From an uncultured Arenimonas sp. (GTDB lineage Bacteria > Pseudomonadota > Gammaproteobacteria > Xanthomonadales > Xanthomonadaceae): a stretch of DNA of 18,478 nucleotides. The DNA lies in the NCBI GenBank assembly GCA_946480565.1, contig CAMLKR010000030.1:1-18478 (forward strand). Reading direction: 5' to 3'. Under the pieces are notes generated by a model. It did no database searches and had not been told where the DNA came from. It worked only from the letters and a program-made list of their open reading frames with translations. Both the position numbers and the translations under genes were made by a program. Each line of letters opens with the position of its first letter. The stretch's first letter is position 1. Shown one piece after another: positions 1-8,143 of the stretch.

Positions 1-116
1 GTGGCGACCGGGTCGCCGGAATAACACTGCAGCTGGTGCAGGGCCTGGTCGTAGAGGGCGGCGGCCTGGAGGCTGGCGCCGCTCAGGGGGAGGCCTTGGG
101 CATCGGAGTGGATCAT
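1..116 (-). CDS. TPR protein, TTC38-like (5' part only)
   Basis: Reading the minus strand from the ATG at 116 gives 38 codons beginning MIHSDAQGLPLSGAS and continuing to the window edge with no stop. The pattern of Asp-x-x-Gly-Leu-Pro-Leu-Ser, then Ala-rich helix with Tyr-Asp-x-Ala-Leu, then Tyr-x-Gly-Asp-Pro, resembles the N-terminus of bacterial TTC38-family tetratricopeptide proteins, which are soluble and of unknown role. Only the first ~38 residues are visible, so the family call rests on one short block. The gene is divergent from the thiolase at 322, with about 205 bp between the starts. The ribosome-binding site is weak (GAGACG just upstream of the ATG). Confidence 0.5.
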   Translation of the reverse strand, partial: MIHSDAQGLPLSGASLQAAALYDQALHQLQCYSGDPVA

Positions 117-321
117 GGTCGTCTCTGGATACAGGTTTGGGGGGGAGGCCAGCGTCCCAGAGCGCGCCGCGCCTGGCCAAGGCGATTTCAGACAGTTTCC
201 GGCCGTTCCTGCCATGGCGCCGGCGTTGCGCGGCGCGGACAATATGTCGCCTGAACGCCGATACGGCCGCCTGGCCGGCTCGGGCATAATTGCCGTTTCC
301 CCGCTTCCACTCGGAGTTCCC
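117..321. other. Divergent intergenic region, TPR gene / thiolase
   Basis: This 205-bp gap separates two divergent genes and must hold both promoters. On the plus strand CATAAT at 285-290, 31 bp before the thiolase ATG, is a plausible -10 box, but I find no good -35 hexamer 16-18 bp upstream of it. Open frames crossing this region on the plus strand are extensions of the thiolase frame or antisense to the TPR gene, and none has a credible ribosome-binding site. Confidence 0.4.
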
Positions 322-1497
322 ATGTCCAAGGTCATCATCGCCGGTGCCAAGCGCACCGCTCTCGGCGCCCTGCTCGGCCAGTTCACCGGCGTGCCCGCCA
401 CCCAGCTCGGTTCGACCGCGATCAAGGCGGCGATGGCCCAGGCCGGCGTGGCCGGCGACAAGGTCGACGAAGTGATCATGGGCTGCGTGCTGCCCGCCGG
501 CCTGGGCCAGGCCCCTGCGCGCCAGGCCGCGCTGGGCGCCGGCCTGCCGACCGCCGCCGGCTGCACCACGGTCAACAAGGTCTGCGGTTCGGGCATGAAG
601 GCGATCATGCTGGGCACCGACCTGATCAAGGCCGGCACCGCCGAGGTCGTGGTCGCCGGCGGCATGGAGTCGATGACCAACGCCCCGCACCTGCTGATGG
701 GCTCGCGCACCGGCACCAAGTACGGCCCGGTCGAGATGCTCGACCACATGGCCTGGGACGGCCTGACCAACCCCTACGACAAGCAGGCCATGGGCGTGTT
801 CGGCGAACTGTGCGCCGACAAGTACGCCTTCAGCCGCGCCGAACAGGATGCCTTCGCGGCCGAATCCGTGCGCCGGGCCCTGGCCGCCCAGGCCGACGGC
901 GCCTTCAAGGACGAGATCGCCCCGGTCACCGTGGCGGGCCGCAAGGGCGACGTGGTGGTGGACACCGACGAACAGCCGGGCCGCTGCGACGTCGCCAAGA
1001 TCCCGACCCTGCGCCCGGCCTTCAAGAAGGACGGCACCATCACCGCCGCCAGCTCGTCCAGCATCAACGACGGCGCCGCCGCCGTGGTGCTCGCCTCGGA
1101 GGCCGCCGCCAAGGCCCAGGGCCTGGTGCCGCTGGCCACGGTGGTCGCCCACGCCAGCCATGCCCAGGCCCCGGAATGGTTCACCACCGCACCGGTCGGC
1201 GCCATCCAGAAGGTGCTGGCCAAGGCCGGCTGGACCGTGGCCGACGTGGACCTGTTCGAGGTCAACGAAGCCTTCGCGGCGGTGGCCATGGCCCCGATCA
1301 AGGAGCTGGGCGTGCCGCACGACAAGCTCAACGTCAATGGCGGCGCCTGCGCCCTGGGCCATCCGATCGGCGCCTCGGGCGCCCGCCTGGTGGTCACCCT
1401 GATCCACGCCCTGCGCCGCCGGGGCGGCAAGCGCGGCGTCGCGGCGCTGTGCATCGGAGGCGGCGAAGCGACCGCGGTGGCGATCGAACTGGCCTGA
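322..1497 (+). CDS. Acetyl-CoA acetyltransferase (thiolase II)
   Basis: 391-residue thiolase, the usual length for degradative/biosynthetic thiolases (AtoB/PhbA type). It interconverts two acetyl-CoA and acetoacetyl-CoA in the cytosol. The nucleophilic Cys88 sits in NKVCGSGMKA. The C-terminal half carries NEAF (Asn315), GHPIGASG (His347) and CIGGGEA (Cys377), i.e. the complete catalytic set at the expected spacing. I chose the ATG at 322 because the conserved N-terminus (MSKVIIAGAKRTALG) starts there and GGAG lies just upstream; an in-frame extension back to 115 has no family similarity. A likely terminator follows at 1518-1546. It sits 0.7 kb upstream of the liu operon, where it can consume acetoacetyl-CoA derived from leucine, but it is separated from liuB by the Ala-rich lipoprotein unit and so is probably regulated independently. 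Substrate chain length cannot be fixed from sequence alone. Confidence 0.93.
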   Translation: MSKVIIAGAKRTALGALLGQFTGVPATQLGSTAIKAAMAQAGVAGDKVDEVIMGCVLPAGLGQAPARQAALGAGLPTAAGCTTVNKVCGSGMKAIMLGTDLIKAGTAEVVVAGGMESMTNAPHLLMGSRTGTKYGPVEMLDHMAWDGLTNPYDKQAMGVFGELCADKYAFSRAEQDAFAAESVRRALAAQADGAFKDEIAPVTVAGRKGDVVVDTDEQPGRCDVAKIPTLRPAFKKDGTITAASSSSINDGAAAVVLASEAAAKAQGLVPLATVVAHASHAQAPEWFTTAPVGAIQKVLAKAGWTVADVDLFEVNEAFAAVAMAPIKELGVPHDKLNVNGGACALGHPIGASGARLVVTLIHALRRRGGKRGVAALCIGGGEATAVAIELA

Positions 1498-1517
1498 TCC
1501 CGGGCCGGGGCGAATGC

Positions 1518-1546
1518 CCCGCGGCCCGCCGCGGGAAGTTTATTTT
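1518..1546 (+). terminator. Probable intrinsic terminator after the thiolase
   Basis: A 7-bp all-G/C stem (CCCGCGG at 1518-1524, CCGCGGG at 1529-1535) with a CCCG loop is followed by AAG and then TTTATTTT. It lies 21 bp past the thiolase stop codon. The T-tract is displaced by three bases, so efficiency is uncertain. Confidence 0.5.
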
Positions 1547-1567
1547 CCGTAAAAGCCGGGATTCCCC

Positions 1568-1595
1568 TTGACTCCCGGCCCGTTCCTGACATGAT
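1568..1595 (+). promoter_or_regulatory. Sigma-70-type promoter of the Ala-rich lipoprotein
   Basis: TTGACT at 1568-1573 (5 of 6 matches to the -35 consensus) is followed after 16 bp by CATGAT at 1590-1595 (4 of 6 matches to TATAAT). Transcription would begin near 1602, leaving a leader of about 59 nt. The -35 box overlaps an inverted repeat, GCCGGGA (1555-1561) and TCCCGGC (1573-1579), which could be an operator or a chance G/C dyad. Confidence 0.55.
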
Positions 1596-1602
1596 TTTGA
1601 CC

Positions 1603-1623
1603 ACGTGCGCCGCAGGCGCACGT
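1603..1623 (+). promoter_or_regulatory. 5'-UTR stem-loop of lipoprotein mRNA
   Basis: A perfect 9-bp inverted repeat, ACGTGCGCC (1603-1611) and GGCGCACGT (1615-1623), flanks a 3-nt loop. It falls almost exactly at the start site predicted from the promoter at 1568-1595, so the transcript would begin in or at the base of this stem. No T-tract follows, so it is not a terminator. A second small palindrome, CGTCTAGACG (1639-1648), precedes the ribosome-binding site GAGGA (1648-1652). Confidence 0.5.
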
Positions 1624-1660
1624 CTTGCTTACTAAAAACGTCTAGACGAGGAAACAACCC

Positions 1661-2041
1661 ATGTCCCTGAACAAGACCCTGCTCGCCATGGCCCTGGGCC
1701 TGGCCCTGGCGGCCTGCTCGAACCAGGCTGAGCAGGCGGCTGACGCGGCTACCGATGCCGCTGCTGCTGCCGACGCTGCCGCCACCGAGGCTGCTGACGC
1801 CGCCGCCACCGCCACCGACGCCGCGACCGAAGTCGCTGCCGACGCCGCCGACGCTTCCGCCGAAGTCGCCGCCGACGCCGCCGAAGTCGCGACCGACGCC
1901 GCTGCCGACGCCGCTGCCGCCACCACCGAAGTCGCGGCCGACGCCGCTGCCGAAGTGGCCGACGCTGCTGCCGACGTGGCCGAAGACGCCGCCGACGCCG
2001 CCGAAGAGGCTGCCGACGCTGCCGACGAAGGCGGCAACTAA
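1661..2041 (+). CDS. Alanine/acid-rich small lipoprotein
   Basis: 126 residues with a short lipoprotein signal (MSLNKTLLAMALGLALAAC); the lipobox is LAAC with Cys19 lipidated and Ser at +2, which predicts the outer membrane. The mature part is extremely biased: more than half Ala, with Asp, Glu, Thr and Val making up most of the rest. After Cys19 there is no Lys, Arg, His, aromatic, Leu, Ile, Met or Pro. Units such as EVAADAA recur, so the chain should form a long, highly negative helix or an extended hydrophilic tail anchored in the membrane. The underlying DNA contains several copies of CGAAGTCGC and uses GCT for Ala more freely than neighbouring genes. It has its own promoter, leader stem-loop and strong terminator, suggesting abundant monocistronic expression. 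I do not recognise a named family. A role as a periplasmic spacer or stress hydrophilin is only a guess. Confidence 0.82.
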   Translation: MSLNKTLLAMALGLALAACSNQAEQAADAATDAAAAADAAATEAADAAATATDAATEVAADAADASAEVAADAAEVATDAAADAAAATTEVAADAAAEVADAAADVAEDAADAAEEAADAADEGGN

Positions 2042-2064
2042 ACCTTCGCTGCAAGCTTCAAGCG

Positions 2065-2099
2065 AACGGGCGCGACGCAAGTCGCGCCCGTTTTCTTTT
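2065..2099 (+). terminator. Strong intrinsic terminator after the lipoprotein
   Basis: A 12-bp perfect stem, AACGGGCGCGAC (2065-2076) and GTCGCGCCCGTT (2081-2092), is capped by a GCAA (GNRA) tetraloop and runs into TTTTCTTTT (2091-2099). It lies 24 bp after the lipoprotein stop and isolates the liu operon from the upstream unit. Confidence 0.92.
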
Positions 2100-2152
2100 G
2101 CCCGCCGCGCGGCGCCCGCGCCGGGACCCTAGGCTGCGCCCGCCCCGCCCCG

Positions 2153-2158
2153 TAAACT
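2153..2158 (+). promoter_or_regulatory. Candidate -10 box for the liu operon
   Basis: TAAACT at 2153-2158 lies 28 bp before the liuB ATG in an otherwise extremely G/C-rich spacer, immediately after a strong terminator, so a promoter must be near here. No good -35 hexamer is visible at 16-18 bp spacing, which would fit an activated promoter or a non-housekeeping sigma factor. No obvious LiuR-type (MerR) dyad with a long spacer was seen. Confidence 0.35.
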
Positions 2159-2186
2159 CGACGGGTTTTCCAGCGAGCGGCCGCGC

Positions 2187-3794
2187 ATGCCCATCCTCAC
2201 CAGCCAGATCGATCCGCGCTCCCCCGAATTCCAGGACAACGCCGCGCAGCTGCGCGCCGCCGTCGCCGACTTCGAGGCCCAACTGGCGAAGGTCGCCCTG
2301 GGCGGCGGCGACAAGGCCCGCGCCAAGCACACCGAACGGGGCAAGCTGCTGCCGCGCGAACGCATCAGCGCCCTGCTCGACCCCGGCTCGCCCTTCCTTG
2401 AGCTCTCGGCCCTGGCCGCCGGCGGCATGTACGACGATGCCGCGCCCGCCGCGGGCGTCATCACCGGCATCGGCCGCATCCACGGCATCGAGGTGGTGGT
2501 GGTCGCCAACGACGCCACGGTCAAGGGCGGCACCTATTTCCCGATGACGGTGAAAAAACACCTGCGGGCCCAGGAAGTGGCGCTGGAGAACCACCTGCCC
2601 TGCGTCTATCTGGTCGATTCCGGCGGCGCCTTCCTGCCGCTGCAGGACGAGGTGTTCCCGGACAAGGAGCACTTCGGCCGCATCTTCTACAACCAGGCCC
2701 GGCTGAGCGCGAAGAACATCCCGCAGGTCGCCGTGGTGATGGGCAGCTGCACCGCCGGCGGCGCCTACGTGCCGGCGATGTGCGACGAAAGCATCATCGT
2801 CAAGGAACAGGGCACGATCTTCCTGGGCGGCCCGCCGCTGGTGAAGGCCGCGACCGGCGAAGTAGTGGACGCCGAATCGCTGGGCGGCGCCGACGTGCAT
2901 ACGTCGGTGTCCGGCGTCGCCGACCATTTCGCCGAAAACGACCGCCACGCGCTCGAGATCGCCCGCGACGTGGTCAAGCACCTCAACCGCAAGAAGCAGC
3001 TCGCGGTCGCCGTGCAGCCGCCGCGTGAGCCGCTGTACGCGCCCGAGGAGCTGTATGGCGTAATACCGAAGGACACGCGCCGGCCCTTCGACATCCGCGA
3101 GGTCATCGCCCGCGTGGTCGACGGCAGCGAGTTCCAGGAGTTCAAGGCGCGCTACGGCAAGACCCTGGTCTGCGGCTTCGCCCACATCCACGGCTACCCG
3201 GTGGGCATCGTCGCCAACAACGGCATCCTGTTCGCCGAAAGCGCGCTGAAGGGCGCGCACTTCATCGAACTGTGCAACCAGCGCGACATCCCGCTGGTCT
3301 TCCTGCAGAACATCACCGGCTTCATGGTCGGCAAGAAGTACGAAAACGCCGGCATCGCCAAGGACGGCGCCAAGATGGTGACCGCCGTGGCCTGCTCGCA
3401 CGTGCCCAAGTTCACCGTGGTGATCGGCGGCAGCTTCGGCGCCGGCAACTACGCCATGTGCGGCCGTGCCTACGGCGCGCGCTTCCTGTGGATGTGGCCG
3501 AACGCGCGCATCAGCGTGATGGGCGGCGAACAGGCCGCCAGCGTGCTGGCCACGGTGAAACGCGACGGCATCGAGGCCGGCGGCAAGACCTGGAGCAAGG
3601 ACGAGGAAGAGGCCTTCAAGGCCCCGATCCGCGACCAGTACGAACGCCAGGGCCACCCCTACTACGCCACCGCGCGCCTGTGGGACGACGGCATCATCGA
3701 CCCCGCCGACACCCGGCGCGTGCTCGGCCTGGCGCTCTCCGCCAGCCTGAACGCACCGATCGAGAAGGACCGCTTCGGCGTGTTCCGGATGTAA
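2187..3794 (+). CDS. liuB: Methylcrotonyl-CoA carboxylase, beta (carboxyltransferase) subunit
   Basis: 535 residues, matching the length of Pseudomonas LiuB/MccB. It carries the acyl-CoA carboxylase carboxyltransferase fold: an N-terminal half with [10 protein letters not shown] and [12 protein letters not shown], the acyl-CoA/oxyanion glycine stretches ([14 protein letters not shown]), and a C-terminal half with the biotin-side motif [17 protein letters not shown] and [10 protein letters not shown]. It transfers CO2 from carboxybiotin on LiuD to 3-methylcrotonyl-CoA, making 3-methylglutaconyl-CoA in leucine and isovalerate breakdown. It opens the operon liuB-liuC-liuD-lipoprotein-liuE. The partner LiuD and the downstream hydratase make the methylcrotonyl assignment preferable to propionyl- or geranyl-CoA carboxylase. 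The ATG at 2187 gives the conserved [15 protein letters not shown] start, with only a weak ribosome-binding site (AGCGAG). Confidence 0.95.
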   Translation: MPILTSQIDPRSPEFQDNAAQLRAAVADFEAQLAKVALGGGDKARAKHTERGKLLPRERISALLDPGSPFLELSALAAGGMYDDAAPAAGVITGIGRIHGIEVVVVANDATVKGGTYFPMTVKKHLRAQEVALENHLPCVYLVDSGGAFLPLQDEVFPDKEHFGRIFYNQARLSAKNIPQVAVVMGSCTAGGAYVPAMCDESIIVKEQGTIFLGGPPLVKAATGEVVDAESLGGADVHTSVSGVADHFAENDRHALEIARDVVKHLNRKKQLAVAVQPPREPLYAPEELYGVIPKDTRRPFDIREVIARVVDGSEFQEFKARYGKTLVCGFAHIHGYPVGIVANNGILFAESALKGAHFIELCNQRDIPLVFLQNITGFMVGKKYENAGIAKDGAKMVTAVACSHVPKFTVVIGGSFGAGNYAMCGRAYGARFLWMWPNARISVMGGEQAASVLATVKRDGIEAGGKTWSKDEEEAFKAPIRDQYERQGHPYYATARLWDDGIIDPADTRRVLGLALSASLNAPIEKDRFGVFRM

Positions 3795-3806
3795 GCGGGT
3801 TTGCCA

Positions 3807-3846
3807 CGGATGAACGCGGATGGAAACGGATGAACACGGATAAAGC
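3807..3846 (+). repeat. Four 10-bp tandem repeats in the liuB-liuC junction
   Basis: CGGAT recurs at 3807, 3817, 3827 and 3837, an exact 10-bp period over four units (consensus CGGATGAAMR, the last unit being CGGATAAAGC). The third unit supplies the liuC start codon (ATG at 3830), and the first five liuC codons are repeat sequence. The first two units also contain ATGs, at 3810 and 3820, in the other two frames; each opens a 7-codon frame that stops at 3831-3833 and 3841-3843. From memory, similar runs occur between genes in other bacterial genomes; I cannot check this here. Confidence 0.8.
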
Positions 3847-4626
3847 GATTCGGGTGGAGATCGCGGGCAGCGTTGCGCGGCTGGCCCTGGCGCGGCCCGG
3901 GGTGCACAACGCCTTCGACGATGCGCTGATCGCGGAGCTCACCGATGCGCTCGAGCAGCTCGACGCCGACGACGGCGTACGCGCCGTCGTGCTCACCGGC
4001 GAAGGCAGCACCTTCTCGGCCGGCGCCGACCTGGGCTGGATGCGGCGCATGGCGCAGGCCAGCGAGGCCGAGAACCGCGAGGATTCGCTGAAGCTGGCCA
4101 GGCTGATGCGCACGCTCAATTTCCTGTCCAAGCCGACCATCGCGCGCGTGAACGGCTCGGCCTATGGCGGCGGTGTCGGCCTGATCGCCTGCTGCGACTA
4201 CGCCATCGGCGCCGAGGGCGCGAAGTTCTCGCTGTCGGAAGTGAAGCTGGGGCTGGTGCCGGCGGTGATCTCGCCCTACGTCACCGCCGCGATCGGCCCG
4301 CGCCATGCGCGCCGGCTGTTCACCGGCGCCGAGGTGATCGAAGCGCCCGAAGCGCAGGCCATCGGCCTGCTGCACACGGTCGCACCGGCCGGCGAGCTCG
4401 ATGCGGTCGTCGACCGCGCCCTGCACTTCTGGGCCAAGGGCGGCCCGGTCGCGCAGCGCGAAGCCAAGCAGCTGGCGCTGCGCATGGCCGGCTTCACCCG
4501 CGAGTCGGCCGAACGCACCGACACACAGAACGCCGCCCTGATCGCCCGCCTGCGTGTTTCCCCCGAAGGCCAGGAAGGCCTCACCGCCTTCCTCGACAAG
4601 CGCCCGCCGAACTGGATTCCGTCCTG

Positions 4627-4627
<1 letters not shown>
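3830..4627 (+). CDS. liuC: 3-Methylglutaconyl-CoA hydratase (enoyl-CoA hydratase/isomerase family)
   Basis: 265 residues of the crotonase superfamily, the size of Pseudomonas LiuC. It hydrates 3-methylglutaconyl-CoA to HMG-CoA, the step between LiuBD and LiuE. The CoA/oxyanion-hole motifs are AGADL (64-68) and YGGGVGL (112-118). SEVKLGLVPAVISPYV (136-151) carries Glu137 and is typical of the LiuC branch, unlike the GLIPGAGGTQ of generic hydratases. The start is the ATG at 3830: residues 7 onward (IRVEIAGSVARLAL) match the usual N-terminal strand, and the longer frame upstream runs through liuB. The start lies inside a 10-bp tandem repeat, and the TGA of a 7-codon frame opening at 3810 overlaps this ATG as ATGA. 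The stop overlaps the liuD start by 1 bp (TGATG). Confidence 0.93.
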
Positions 4628-6623
<1,996 letters not shown>

Positions 6624-6627
<4 letters not shown>

Positions 6628-7196
6628 AGAAGCTGCTGATCCTGATCGCGTGCGTGCTGCTGGCCGCCTGCGAGGCCACCACCTTCGAACAGGCGCCGGT
6701 CGCCGCCCTGCCCTGCGACCCGGCCCTGGCCGGCCACTGGGCCTCGGAGGGCGACGGCGAGGACGACGACGGCGAGGTCGTGCTGCAGATCGACGCGGCC
6801 TGCCAGCTGGCCGTGGTCGAACACAAGTCCGACGGCAAGCCGCGCACCGGCGAAGCCACCCGCCTGCACCTGGGCCGCCATGGCCGCCACCACTACGCCT
6901 GGGTCGACGCCGGCTGGATGATGCGCCGCTTCGACGAGGACCACCGATTCCCGGACGGCGACGTCTTCCTGGTGCGCTACCGCCAGCGCGGCGACCGCCT
7001 GGACCTGTGGGCCACCGACGACAAGGCGGTGGCCCACGCCATCATCGACGACCGGCTCGAGGGCGAGGTGCTGGCCCGCGACAACGAGCTGTTCAACCGC
7101 CTCACCGGCGGCCAGGACGCCGCCGTGCTGGAGCACCGCGGCCTGTTCGACGCCGAGGCGGTGAGCTTCCGGCGCCTGGACCTGGACCCCGAATGA
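6624..7196 (+). CDS. Uncharacterised lipoprotein within the liu operon
   Basis: 190 residues starting with GTG at 6624, overlapping the liuD stop by 4 bp (GTGA). The N-terminus MKKLLILIACVLLAAC is a clean lipoprotein signal with Cys16 as the lipidated residue; Glu at +2 argues against inner-membrane retention. The mature domain starts PCDPALAGHWAS, reminiscent of the Gly-x-Trp opening of small lipocalin-like beta-barrels. An acidic stretch (EGDGEDDDGE) follows, then alternating hydrophobic/charged segments suggesting a beta-rich fold. Cys31 and Cys60 could form a disulfide. I do not recognise a characterised family. Its stop overlaps the liuE start by 4 bp (ATGA), so it sits fully inside the operon, although the other products are cytosolic enzymes. 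A role in sensing or uptake of the branched substrate is speculation; coexpression is the only inference the sequence supports. Confidence 0.8.
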
Positions 7197-8086
7197 GCGC
7201 GCCCGCCCAGGTCCGCATCGTCGAGGTCGGCCCGCGCGACGGCCTGCAGAACGAAAAGACCCTCATCCCGACCGCGGCCAAGATCGAGCTGATCGACCGG
7301 CTGTCCGCCACCGGCCTGCGCACCGTCGAGGCCACCAGCTTCGTCAGCCCGAAGTGGGTGCCGCAGCTGGCCGACGCCGCCGAGGTCTACACCGGCATTA
7401 CGCGCCGCCCGGGCGTCGCCTACCCGGTGCTGGTGCCGAACCTGCAGGGCTACGAGCGCGCCCGCGCCGTGGGGGCCGACGAAGTCGCGGTGTTCACCGC
7501 GGCCTCGGAAGCCTTCAACCGCAACAACATCAACGCCTCGATCGACGAGAGCATCGAACGGTTCCGGCCGGTGCTGGAACGCGCCGCCGCCGACGGCGTG
7601 CGGGTGCGCGGCTACGTCTCCACCGTGCTCGGCTGCCCCTTCCAGGGCGAGGTGCCGCTGGCCGACGTGGTGCGCGTGGCCAGGACCCTGCACACGCTGG
7701 GCTGCTACGAAGTCTCGCTGGGCGACACCATCGGCATCGGCACCCCCGCCAAGGCGCGGGCGATGCTCAGGGCGGTGGCGGCCGAAGTGCCCATGCCGGC
7801 CCTGGCCATCCATTTCCACGACACCCGCGGCCAGGCCCTGGCCAACATCCTGGCCTGCCTGGAAGAAGGCGTGGCCGTGGTGGACGCGGCAGTGTCGGGC
7901 ACCGGCGGCTGCCCCTATGCCCCGGGGGCCAGCGGCAACGTCGCCAGCGAGGACGTGGTCTACATGCTCGAAGGCATGGGCATCCGCACCGGCGTCGACC
8001 TGCCGGCGCTGGTGGCCACCGGCCGCTGGCTGGCGGCCCTGCTCGGCCGCAGCAGCGGCAGCAAGGTCAACCTGGCCAGCCGCTGA
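7193..8086 (+). CDS. liuE: Hydroxymethylglutaryl-CoA lyase
   Basis: 297 residues, normal for bacterial HMG-CoA lyase (also called MvaB). This TIM-barrel enzyme of the DRE-TIM/HMGL family cleaves HMG-CoA to acetyl-CoA and acetoacetate, ending leucine catabolism. Visible motifs are VEVGPRDGLQNEK with the catalytic Arg-Asp pair, the metal-binding HFHDTRGQ, and the family signature GGCPYAPGASGN containing the catalytic Cys240. The ATG at 7193 gives the conserved start (VRIVEVGPRDG) and overlaps the preceding lipoprotein stop by 4 bp. No terminator is visible between its stop and the PAS-GGDEF-EAL gene 57 bp downstream, so read-through is possible. Confidence 0.95.
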   Translation: MSAPAQVRIVEVGPRDGLQNEKTLIPTAAKIELIDRLSATGLRTVEATSFVSPKWVPQLADAAEVYTGITRRPGVAYPVLVPNLQGYERARAVGADEVAVFTAASEAFNRNNINASIDESIERFRPVLERAAADGVRVRGYVSTVLGCPFQGEVPLADVVRVARTLHTLGCYEVSLGDTIGIGTPAKARAMLRAVAAEVPMPALAIHFHDTRGQALANILACLEEGVAVVDAAVSGTGGCPYAPGASGNVASEDVVYMLEGMGIRTGVDLPALVATGRWLAALLGRSSGSKVNLASR

Positions 8087-8110
8087 CCGTCGGCCGGCAT
8101 GGCCCCGGTG

Positions 8111-8116
8111 TATGCT
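8111..8116 (+). promoter_or_regulatory. Candidate -10 box before the GGDEF-EAL gene
   Basis: TATGCT at 8111-8116 lies 27 bp upstream of the ATG at 8144. The nearest -35-like hexamer (CTGACC at 8083-8088, overlapping the liuE stop) is 22 bp away, too far for a standard promoter, so the support is weak. Confidence 0.25.
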
Positions 8117-8143
8117 CGGGCCGCCCCCGCCTCCGCGTGACCC

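Noticed and set aside
115..321. N-terminal extension of the thiolase to an ATG at 115
   Set aside because: The extra ~69 residues have no thiolase similarity and no ribosome-binding site. The conserved N-terminus starts at 322.
1603..1623. Stem-loop considered as a terminator
   Set aside because: No T-tract follows, and it lies downstream of a promoter and within the leader of the next gene.
1749..2054. Arg-rich and Pro-rich frames overlapping the Ala-rich lipoprotein
   Set aside because: They are frame-shifted readings of a repetitive GCC/GAC sequence. The plus frame with the lipobox and terminator is the real gene.
2058..3656. 532-residue open frame on the minus strand, antisense to liuB
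   Set aside because: Shadow of liuB. It would also have to end inside the strong terminator stem of the lipoprotein unit.
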